A stretch of 64,000 bases of DNA from Mesostigma viride. Its lineage: Eukaryota; Streptophyta; Mesostigmatophyceae; Mesostigmatales; Mesostigmataceae. The notes beneath the pieces are model-generated. The model was not told the origin of the DNA, did no database searches, and saw only the letters and a list, made by a program, of their open reading frames with translations. Below, in pieces: positions 1 to 10,300 of this stretch. A program made the position numbers and the translations under genes. Position 1 is the first letter of the stretch; the number at the start of each line of letters is the position of its first letter. The stretch spans positions 127,501 through 191,500 of the forward strand of contig RPFO01002194.1 of the NCBI GenBank assembly GCA_009746045.1, in the 5' to 3' direction.

Positions 1-168
1 GTTGTTGTTGTTGACCACGCCGCACTACGCGCTCGCTGAGACACGGTCATGGCCGGCCGAGGCAAGGGCCGAGGCAAGGGAGAGCTCTAGGTAAAGTACT
101 ACCAAGTCTGACAGTTGTTGTTGTTGTTGTTTTGTCCCACGCCGCACATGGGCAGCAGAGAATCTATA

Positions 169-2795
169 CAGTCATTCCCGCGTTAAGTTGCGATCGCCCG
201 CTAAAATTTGGCGCCGCAACTTAACGCGGGAACGCAACTTAACCCCTCATTGGTCTTGCAGCCGAAAATCGACTTTCCGCCAAAAATCGACTTGCAGCCG
301 ATGCATCGGCTGCTCCGCGGGGGACCAAATTGCGCGAAAACTATTGAGAATTAGGAAACGTTTAGCTGAGAAGATCGAAAGTTTATAATTTTCCTCACAG
401 CATGGTACTAGGGTTCGCATACTTCTGACAAAGTTATAGAGGTGTTCTGGCCGGTCAAAGTACAAGGGGTCAGGGTACTTTTTCACGTACAACGTGCATT
501 CCGGAAAACGACGACCTGGCCATGGCGGCTTGCGCCCACGCATGGAATTTACGTTTGCGTTCGAATTTTCTGGCAAAACTTAGGAAATTGATTTTATTCG
601 TCCTAAAGATCACACAGGCCAATTTTTGGTTCGCGGGAATGCCATTTGATAGGTGTCGGCAGCGTTCTTGCTGGAAAAAACTGCGATCAGGCCGGACGAT
701 AGAAACGTTGACAGCAATACCTTTCCGGCGTATTTTAAAGGATATATTGGTTTCTTTGTACTTTTTATGATACATAGTAGTCGTAAACGTGCAAGGGTGG
801 CAAGAAATCGCCGAATCTAGCGACCATGCTGCACAATTTTGGTGTGCCGAAATGCGCCATTTTGCGGCCACCGCCTGGGCCAAGGTAACGCCATCCATGC
901 CAGGTAAGGCTTCAGCATCGTTTTCCTATCGATGTTTGACGTTTATATATACGTTCTAGCTTGTGTAGCACATTCTTTTTGCATTATTCATGCTCTTTCT
1001 TGACCCTGGCCTGGCCCCTTTCTAAAACACCCTTCTTAGATGCTTCCCTCAGTCAGTTGACCTGCCACAGTGTGATGGTGATAAGTTTTAGATGCTGCAT
1101 GGGTTTCAATACCTCCATATATGTTTGTTATACATTTCCCATACACATATTGCATGAGTGTGAGGCAGTTGGCTGGTCTCTGTGGCATCATCAAGCACGT
1201 AACTGGTGAGTAAAAGCTTCCCATTGACAGCATGTGCCACCAGGTGTGCTGGCCATCACCTGGCAAGCTATAGCAGCTTAGGCCTAGTTTATCCTTGCTA
1301 GGGCAGGCTGAAATAGGCTCAACGTCACTAGTTTGTTGGTGGCTGCCTCCTATAATGTATGCCTTGCGTAGGGTATCCGTACCACGTTACCTACGTGCAT
1401 GGACAAGGTGGCACCTGCACATAGGTGCCATGTAAGGGCAGTGTGATGATGCAGTTATGTTTCCCCATCATTGTGGAAGGGAAATGTATTGTATGGCATG
1501 GTTGGGGGCCATATTAGTAGGTATTAGTAGGTAGTATGCCCACCCCTACCCCCTTGGTTGCTTTTTACCAACGGTATCCCTATGGGCTGTACTGGGTGTA
1601 ACTGCTGGTATACCCACCCAAATGATGACCCCAATGGCTCAAACTGTTCAGCAACTAATTGTTTATCATCCCTGAAGTGGTAGGTGCCTAGGTCTTATAA
1701 CATAATTCATAATGCACATTCTACCAAAAATGAAAACGCGCGTCTCGACCCCCCTAACTTTGGCGGTAGTTTTCTATGGCCTACCCTGCAGATATGTTAG
1801 GTTGTGATAGCTCACCCTGAAGGGCAACTCATGGACATGCTTGACCCCCAAGGACAGCCCTTGGATGTTGGTAGGTTGGCTGTGGGGTGGTTTGCAAATT
1901 TAGCATTTTGCAGCCGATTTTTCGGCTTTAAATGGGACCAATGAGGGGTTAACGGTAGAATTAGGCTAGCAGCCCACCACCTCCTCCTCTGACGGACTTC
2001 TATGCGGCATTCGACACCTCTCGTCAAGCCCGATCCATCTGCAGCTTCAAAGCCGGCCAAAGTCCATTTTCCAGGCCAGATGGTATTTTGGACAAAGGCG
2101 GGCTGCAAAACACGCCGTGGGCAGCCACGCAGTGCCTGCATTTTATACCACAAATCGGTGTGTTTTAACCCTCTGATCGGACTTCGGCTCTCTTTTTGGT
2201 GGGTTACTTAGTTGCCGAGCCGGCTTCACGTTTGACTGTGACCGGCAAAACATGGGAACAGTCGTGAGGGAAGCTTCATTTACTGTCAATGGCCTGCATG
2301 TAAAGAATCATAATGACAGCACTGCTGTTATTATGGAGGTTATTATGGAGCGAGACTGCCTGTGGCCTCAATGACGACCTTGTCTTTGCCCTTCTGTGGT
2401 GCCGTGAATTCGGCATGATGGTGGTAATTTCCGGCAAGATGTCTCAATTACAGACCCTGCATGGTCGTGGATTCTTATGTACCGCAGCCCGCAGGCTGCA
2501 AAACTGAGTTTGTAAGGTTGCATTCGCGCTTTTCACCTAAGCCAGCAGGCGGGGAAATTTGCGCGCCAGAGGGGCTTGCGTATTTTGCCGCCTAAAATCA
2601 CGTAGCGGGTCCGGACTTGGCAAAAAATGGCCTCTTGTGCGGCCAAAAATGGCCTGACACCTACAAATCGAGTCATTACCGCGTTAAGTTGCGATGGCCT
2701 CCATGCTTAAGTTGCGGTCGCCCCCCAAACTTCGGCGCCGCAACTTAACGCGGGAACGCAACCTTAAGAAACGCAACTTAACGCGGGAATGACTG
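169..2795. mobile_element. TA-flanked DNA transposon E1 with CAG ends
   Basis: The left end begins CAGTCATTCCCGCGTTAAGT and the right end (about 2772-2795) is its exact reverse complement for about 24 bp. Both ends are flanked by TA (167-168 and 2796-2797). TA target duplication with ends starting CAG is the signature of the Tc1/mariner/pogo superfamily. The same module recurs inverted just inside each end. I see no DDE transposase, so this 2.6-kb copy is probably non-autonomous. Superfamily assignment is by ends only. Confidence 0.8.
2671..2795. repeat. Foldback module at the right end of E1
   Basis: A second, slightly degenerate start of the E1 terminal repeat (GTCATTACCGCGTTAAGTTG) lies at 2672 and pairs with the right terminus at 2795. 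This gives a 125-bp foldback unit with further internal CGCAACTTAA motifs. It could be a nested miniature element or the subterminal repeats of E1. Confidence 0.55.
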
Positions 2796-2822
2796 TAGTG
2801 GCCGAGGGCCGGATATATTTAG

Positions 2823-5800
2823 TAGGGCTTTTGACAGATCTGAAAAGTTAGGGCCCGAAAAATACAGATGGCTAGGCGTATATGCAGATCTGTTTTTTTA
2901 TTCCAGATCTGTACGTAAACTCCGACGTAATGCCCTTACGTCTTCGAGACTCGTCCCGGGCCATGCATGCGGGCGGTGCGGCACAAATACCTGCAAATTA
3001 GCCAAAATTAGTCAGCCATGGTTTTAAAAGTAAGCTAATGGAATTTTAAGGCATGGTAAAACCAGTCCTGAAAAGCTAGCAGCCCAGTTTTATCGCGTGT
3101 AGACTGTTTGCTTTCTCGACATTTTGTTCGGACGCGAGTGCATTATCACGGGAAGCATTACGATTGGTACGTGAAGCCTCTGCTCTATGACGGGAAGGCA
3201 TCTGGCGTTGCTGCAACTGGAATCAGGCCAGTGCCATGTTCGGCACCGTGCACGCGGAAATAAGGCGCCGTCACGTTAGATAGCACTGCTGAGGACGAGC
3301 TGCGCCTGCCTGCTCATAGTTACCGAGTTTTTCTCGCATCGCACTGCATTATTGCTGGCCAGACTTTGCTGCCTTTATGCCCGACAGATTGGTTCACGAA
3401 CCGTTTTAATTTTCTGCGTGCGTGGCTCCTGCCCTTCCATGGCAATGTTTGCAATTTCGCACTTTTTCGTTGTGATTGTTGGCACATACTACACAGCCAT
3501 GCACATGACATACTGCATGAAGGTCGCAAAGTTAGGTTTAGTTTCTGCTTGTAAATCCTGACGTTATTGCTTCACACACGCTTCCTTGCAATGAAGGCCC
3601 TGGCCGAAGCTCGTTGCTTGCCAAAGCCTTCCTGTGTTGAAGAGCGGTTCTCAGTGGGCACATGACAGAGACGTTGCCAGGCATTGTAAGATTTCCAACC
3701 ACACGCTTGTCCTGTAACCATGCAATTCATTCCATTTGCGTTATGAAGCTGGCAGCTTGTGAGCCTGCAACCATTAATTGCAGTTTGGCACATGTTACAA
3801 CAAGAAGGCTCCTTGAATTAAGGCTGCTTTCTCGCTTATTTTTGCTGATGCTACAGGCAACTTTGGACTTTACACGAACTTGAGTCCCACCCGCATCCAG
3901 CCCCCCCAATCATCCATCCACTCCGTCCCTACCCACCCAATTATACCACCGTCTTCCCGCCCACTCTTGAACTAATCAGCCCAACCCCCCAGCCCAAGAC
4001 ACAGGCAAATGCCCATGTAGCCACCCATGTGCGCGTGCGAAGAGACACTCAACTAGCTAGGCTGCATATACGTGCCATGGGGGCATAACAGGTGCATGGG
4101 CGCAGGTGCACATGCAGGCCCGCAGGCATGCACACAAGCAGGCAGGCAGGCTGACAGATGGGTGGGCAGTAGGCGGGTGGCAGACTTGCAGGCGGGCAGG
4201 CGGGAGGATGGGCAGAACGTTGGGTGGACAGGCGAGTAAGAAGGTCGTTGGGTCCAAGCAACCAGTTTATTGGTGATGGATTAATGTATGTGGCGCATGT
4301 GTGCAAGTCTGCCTGTGTTTGTGTGGGATTGTATGCATGTGCACGTGTGCTCGTGGGTGTGTGCACATTTGTGTGCATGTGTGTTCTGACGACGATGTGT
4401 GTGTTAGTGTGTGCGCATGTGTTAGCGTGCATGTGCGCACGTGGGTGTGTGCATGTGTGCATGTGTGCATGTGTGCGTGTGTGCGTGTGTGCGTGTGTGC
4501 GTGTGTGCATGTGTGCATGTGTGCGTGTGTGCGTGTGTGCGTGTGTGCATGTGTGCGTGTGTGCGTGTGTGCATGTGTGCATGTGTGCATGTGTGCGTGT
4601 GTGCGTGTGTGCGTGTGTGCGTGTGTGCGTGTGTGCGTGTGTGCGTGTGTGCGTGTGTGCGTGTGTGTGTGCATGTGTGCGTGTGTGCGTGTGTGCGTGT
4701 GTGCATGTGTGCGTGTGTGCGTGTGTGCGTGTGTGCATGTGTGCATGTGTGTGCGTGTGTGCATGTGTGTGTGCATTTGTGTGCATGTGTAGTACGTGGG
4801 CGTGTGTGCGTGTGTGCGTGTGTGCGTGTGTGCATGCGTGCATGTGTGCATGTGTGCATGTGTGCATGTGTGCATGTGTGCATGTGTGCATGTGTGCATG
4901 TGTGCATGTGTGTATGTGTGTGCGTGTGTGCATGTGTGTGTGAACATTTGTGTGCATGTGTAGTACGTGGGCGTGTGGGCGTGTGTGTGTGAACATTTGT
5001 GTGCATGTGCAGTATGTGGGCGTGTGTGTGTGTGTGCATGTGTGTGTGCTGGGGGGTAGGATGGATAGGGAAAACAAAGAGTGAAAAATGCAAGGTGTGG
5101 GGGAGTTCAATGTTTCACCTCGCGGCAAAAGTCATTGTGCCTGCCGCGTGTATTGACAAGCAGCTGTGGGCACGGTTGCAGCAAGTGAGTACACGCCAAG
5201 GGCCTAGACGGTTCATGCACTAGCACACAGCCAGTGGGACGAAACATCTGCACATATAACTTGGGTTCATCAATTCTGCACATTACCGGCTTGGGTTCAT
5301 CAACTGAATTCTGCACCTTACACTTGCATGGCTCATGGTTTCAATCGCTGCTCAATTGACAGAAAATGCACAGGCCATCAACATTCAGATATGTTAATCC
5401 TGAAAAGTGACCTTCCACACCAGGAGAATGAAGGTCGATGCTGCTTTGACGCATGAGCCTAATCCACGTGCTCTCGGAGGTCTCCACCTCGGCAGGAGCA
5501 CCTGCAGGCGTCGTGGCTCGCTTACCTCAAGCAATATGCGCATGCTGAAAGCTACCGGGGTCTATGCAGAGTTACATTATCGGCCCGGACAAAGCACATC
5601 TTAAACCTTTCTCGGCAACGAAGCTCTGAGCAGCGCTATATTGTCGTGGCCGGACTTCAATGTCGCCATTAAAATGTCAAAAGCTGTTTGATTCGTCCAA
5701 GGAAAATGCGTGCATGGTAGACAGATAATAAGATGCCCGGGCGTATAGACATGACAAGCAACTGCTTAGATGGCGCTCCTCGCGTTTTCCCTCGACTCAG

Positions 5801-6202
5801 TTCGTAATGGCGCCTAATCCAATGCAGCAAATGCACATGGGTGTGACCAGAATACAGAGCCTAGTGCACGCGGCAATATTGTTTGGTCTGTCGCACAATT
5901 GCTGTTGTGTTTGCAATTATTCTGCTCGCTCAGATGCAGGATTAACTTCGGCTTGATTTCTTAATTACCCTCGTGTGCAGGTCATACGGCTGACATTCCT
6001 CTAGCTTTCGTACAGTAGCCATGGCTGAATTTTGCTTCCAGGTACTGAACAAGTGAACACGGCCTGCACCTCGACCCCCGAAGACGTAAAGGCATTACGT
6101 CGGAGTTTACGTACAGATCTGTCATTAAAAAACAGATCTGCATATACGCCTAGCCATCTGTATTTTTCGGGCCCTAACTTTACAGATCTGTCAAAAGCCC
6201 TA
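2823..6202. mobile_element. DNA transposon E2 with long terminal inverted repeats
   Basis: The segment 2823-2953 beginning TAGGGCTTTTGACAGATCTG is repeated in inverse at 6071-6202. Weaker similarity continues inward to about 3030 and 6000. TTTAG flanks both outer ends (2818-2822 and 6203-6207) and may be the target duplication. TAGGG termini are seen in hAT elements, but a 5-bp duplication is short for hAT, so the superfamily is open. No transposase is recognised. The interior is mostly non-coding and includes the GT-rich array at 4290-5060. Confidence 0.65.
4290..5060 (+). repeat. GTGTGCRT octanucleotide satellite
   Basis: An almost uninterrupted array of 8-bp units GTGTGCGT and GTGTGCAT, about 0.75 kb long, inside transposon E2. 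It is alternating purine-pyrimidine sequence, the kind that can adopt Z-DNA. Every frame is open on both strands because the unit lacks stop codons, so the long Cys/Val-rich and His/Thr-rich ORFs here are artefacts. Confidence 0.95.
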
Positions 6203-6491
6203 TTTAGTATCGGTGGTACTATCGGGTCTGACAGTACTCGGCTGACTCCCGGTCCCGGAACTTCCGTGACCGGCTGCCGGCAGGTCTGCGGGACCGTCGC
6301 AGCTGCAGGGCGGTGGCCTTTTCCCGTGCGTTGCGTTCCGACCTGTCGCCATGGTGCTGGCCAAGGCGTCAATTTTCTTACAAACGCAGCTCCTGATCCA
6401 CCAGGGTGACGTGCCTCCATAGCTCCTTTAGGTGGAGCTGCCGGGTCCTGCCTGCCCTCGTAGCAGTAGTCTTGTGTGTAAAGACGTCATA
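6203..6491. other. Presumed 5' flank of CLPR2
   Basis: Unique-looking sequence between transposon E2 and the candidate first CLPR2 exon. It should hold the promoter and 5' UTR, but I see no convincing TATA box or other named element. Confidence 0.3.
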
Positions 6492-6687
6492 ATGTCTTAC
6501 ATAACGGCTATCCCGATTAGGTGCGCGGCTGTCCCTTTAGTTCATGCTAGTTGCAATGCTACCACTGTAGGTTACATTCCTCAATCCAATGGTCTCCAAG
6601 CTTCCAAAGGTATGTAGTTTGGTAACCAGCCACGAATTTGTTTGGAAGTGCCTTGTTTCCGCAATCAGGCCCCTGTTGCCGCGTTAG
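6492..6687 (+). other. Candidate 5' exons of CLPR2 (transit peptide)
   Basis: An ATG at 6492 opens a 39-codon frame rich in Ala, Ser, Thr and Cys with few acidic residues, as expected of a chloroplast transit peptide. It ends at a strong donor (AAAG|GTATGT, 6610). A possible 19-nt micro-exon lies at 6669-6687 between AATCAG and GTGAGC. The phases join perfectly: exon 1 leaves one base, the micro-exon leaves two, and the exon at 7357 begins with one base. This is an inference from splice signals and phase only; a different 5' structure is possible. Confidence 0.35.
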
Positions 6688-7356
6688 GTGAGCTTCGTCC
6701 CCGGCTCCTCTGCCTTCACAAGTCTCGTCAGCTGACTGGCAACGCATTCGTGCCTTCTTTCGATTGTGCTGCCAGGCGGCGCTCTGGCTTGTAAACCTAG
6801 CGTCAGCGCCAACTTCTGGGCAGTCGCTCGACATGCTGCACGTTCAAGGTAATTTCCTCCCTTTCTCCGTAACCAACCGTACGCTGAATGGCCATTGAAA
6901 GCGTACGTTTACCCTTGTTCCATAGCCTGCGTGCACGTAATGACTCCGGCGTGCCAGCCATAATGGTTTAAAAATGTCTGTTTAAATGTTGCTGTTCCCT
7001 GAAAGAAACGAAATTGCAGCAAGTCCCAGGACATGCTCGCTTGGGAGGCCGTGTGTGTCTTGCCCTGAGGCATGCTGGCAAATAGATGCCTTTTGTCCTA
7101 ACTAGTATGGAGTATCGTACACAGGCAAATGCGAGGCATGCGTGCAGGTAACAGGCGCGTCGATCCCCTCATATATTTCGTACGTGCATACAGCTACGAG
7201 CAGGCAATGCAGTATAACGCAGAATGATTCAAACAGTGTTTGCAGCAGAGTGACGTAAACAAACACTGCAATCCCAGCGGTAGCCTTTCACCGCTGCCTA
7301 TCTTGCTGACCAGGTCGGCACCAGGGTGTGCCCTGTGCTGTACTGTGTGTGTCCAG

Positions 7357-10300
7357 GGAGGGTGGCTCTCGCCAGGTCACCAAGATGATGCCCATCGGCG
7401 TGCCGCGCATGCCCTACAAGACACCTGGCGAGACGGGCATGCAGTGGGTCGACCTATGGAACATCTTCGTGAGTCGCGGCTGGGACCCTGGGACAATATC
7501 CGGACGCGTTTTTTGGGTTTATCTACCGGCACTTAGCTCATTGCGCATTTAGCTCATTGCCCGGACATGGCAGCCGGCTGGCAAACATAATTTTTTTTTC
7601 CCCTGCATGAGAGTAGGAGACATTTGTAGTGTAGCCATGAATAGAACAGCCACAGGCTTTAGAACACGACTATCTAGTTTACATCATAGCTCACGGCCTA
7701 GCAATTCCCCCTTGCCCACTAACAGTGCCAAAGCTGTCTGCTAGGATATAAGTGGTTGTGTTGTGCATGCACCTGGCAACGTGCAGCTATGATGATTGGT
7801 AGGCTAGGAAGCCCTGCCTGGCCCTACCCGTATTCCCACCCCACCCCTACCTGCACCCCCAGACCCATACCCGTACCCAGACCCCAGACCCCAGACCCCA
7901 GACCCCAGACCCCAGACGCATGCCCACCCCTACCTAGCATGTAGCATGTCAGGGGATGTGTCATGCCCTTTTGAACGCCTGCAATCATGCCCTTTTGAAC
8001 GCCTGCAATCATGCCCTTTTGAACGCCTGCAATCATGCCCTTTTGAACGCCTGCAATCAAGCCCTTTTGAACGCCTGCAATCATGCCCTTTTGAACGCCT
8101 GCAATCATGCCCTTTTGAACGCCTGCAATCATGCCCTTTTGAACGCCTGCAATCAAGCCCCTACACTGGTGCTACACATGGGCCAATGTTCACCGGTCAG
8201 ATAGGGTCTTGGCCGGCCCTGTGTTGGGCAATCAGGGTTGCCTGCTTCTACCTCCTTTCTTCTTATCCAACGATTCTCCTCCTGCCCCCCCACCCTTGTA
8301 CCGCCAACATATGTATGGGCCAGACGTCAGCGGTTTAGGGTTAACGGTCTAGCTAGTTATCTGTCTCCTATCCACCCTGTCTGTCTCCTATCCACCCTAT
8401 CTGTCTCCTATCCACCCTATCTGTCTCCTATCCACCCTATCTGTCTCCTGTCCACACCACGCAGTACCGCGAGCGCGTGATCTTCATCGGGGCGGTCATG
8501 AACAGTTTGGTGTTTACATCGTGTACGCACTGATCCCCGGCCCTTCCGATCTGTCCACCCTCCATCCCTCCTCAGTACCGCGAGCGCGTGATCTTCATCG
8601 GGCAGACCATCAACGAGGAGTTCTCCAACAACATCGTGGCCACGCTGCTGTACCTGGACTCGGTCAACAACAAGCCGCTCACCTTCTACATCAACTGCCC
8701 AGGAGGGGAGGTGAGCGGGACTGCATGTGTCTGTGTGGGTGGGGTTTGCAGGGTGGTGGACGTGCGGGGGCGGGTGGCAGATGGGGGTGGGGGTGGGGGC
8801 GTGGACAGGTGGGGTGAAGGGGCGGGGGGGGGGGGGCGGGGGGCAGGGGGGGGGGGGGCGGGGGCGGGGGGCGGGGGGGGGGGGGGGCGGGGGGGCGGGG
8901 GGGGGGGGGGCGGGGGGGCGGGGGGGGGGGGGCGGGGGTTTGGGGGCCTGTGTGTGTGTATGTGACAGCAACACTTACCTGCGTTGTCTATCGGATACCT
9001 CCCCCCCCCCCCACGCGCTGCCCCCGTGCTGAGCCGGCTCTCTGTCGATGCAACGCTTTGTGTTACCGTCTGTCTCTTGTAGGTGCTCGTTTCTTGACGC
9101 ATCTATACGGACCAAGGTGGCATCTGGCAACATGCTGAGTATAACGCGTGGCCTCTGGGGACCTCCCGCCGCTTCCTTCCCCTTTGCTACTTCAACTATG
9201 GATTGTTTGTGCAATGGCTACTGTAACTATGGATGATTTGTTAAATTGCCACTTTGGCTCTGGAATATTTGTTAAACCATGGACCCTTGATCACAGGTTA
9301 AATACCTGATACGCCCCCTTCCTTTTTTTTTCTACGTTGCCCACCCACCCAACGCTAGTAACCAACCCATGCGCCCCCAGGCCTCATTAACCCCTTAAAC
9401 TTCCCCCCCCCCCCCCCCCCCCCCCCCGCCCCTTTCCCCCCTCTCCCCCCCCTCTTCCCCACCCCCATCCCCCCACCTACCCAGGTCCTGTCCACGCTGG
9501 CCATCTACGACACCATCCGGCACATTCGCAGCCCCGTGAACACGATGGCCTTTGGGCACGCCTACTCGATGGGGGCGTTCCTAGTGGCAGCGGGGCAAAA
9601 GGTGGGCAATGGACTACTGTAGCCATACTTAATTAATAAACTAGTATAACACTACTGCTCCTGTTGGCCGTGGGGCACAGAGACCATTTTAACAAGGTTT
9701 AACTATCATTGTTAAAATGAGGTTCCTCATGGTGGCGGGGCACAATGTTTGCAATGGACAACTGTATCAGTGGTAATGTCGTCGCACTTCTATCAGGGTT
9801 GCGCCCATAAGGTAGACCTCACAAGGTACAAGACCATTAAATCATCAACGTAAGAGTACTAATAGTGTAGTAGTCAGGTTGCGCCCTTTGGTTAGACCTC
9901 ATGCTGTCTAGGGTTAAGGCCATTAGATCAGACCATTATGTTATGAAGCCGTGTACGGTTGTGAAGCTACGGAGCTTTGAAGTGATCAATTTTTTATATT
10001 GCAAAGGCATGAATGTGTAGAGCGGCGGGCTAAGCGTGTGCGCTTAGAGCAAGCTAAAGAATGAAATTGTGGACCAAAAAGTCGGGCCACATGCCATGCA
10101 TTGAGCGGTTGCAAGCCAGTTAGAGTAAGCTCTCTCAACCACTATCGAGCATTTGAGCTGGGGGCACATCCTTAGAGATTGCGACACATCCTTAGAGATA
10201 GGGATACCTCCTTGGAGATAGGGATACGTCCTAGAGCTGTGCATGTCTGTGCCCTGACCATGCCTGCGGTCGCGACCATGCGTCCCCGCTGGTATGTTTT

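Noticed and set aside
49..90. Mini-ORF MAGRGKGRGKGEL resembling a histone H4/H2A N-terminus
   Set aside because: Only 13 codons then a stop, with no histone fold downstream; the tandem GGCCGAGGCAAG explains it.
1812..2507. ORFs inside E1 as transposase
   Set aside because: No DDE or HTH motif, short, and no splice pattern giving a longer product.
4049..5128. Long Cys/Val and His/Thr ORFs on both strands
   Set aside because: Open in every frame because the GTGTGCRT unit has no stop codons; not coding.
7963..8154. CRISPR-like direct repeats
   Set aside because: Units are contiguous with no spacers, in a eukaryotic intron.
8417..9102. Poly-Pro/poly-Gly ORFs
   Set aside because: Products of G/C homopolymers in an intron; only 8576-8710 is real exon.
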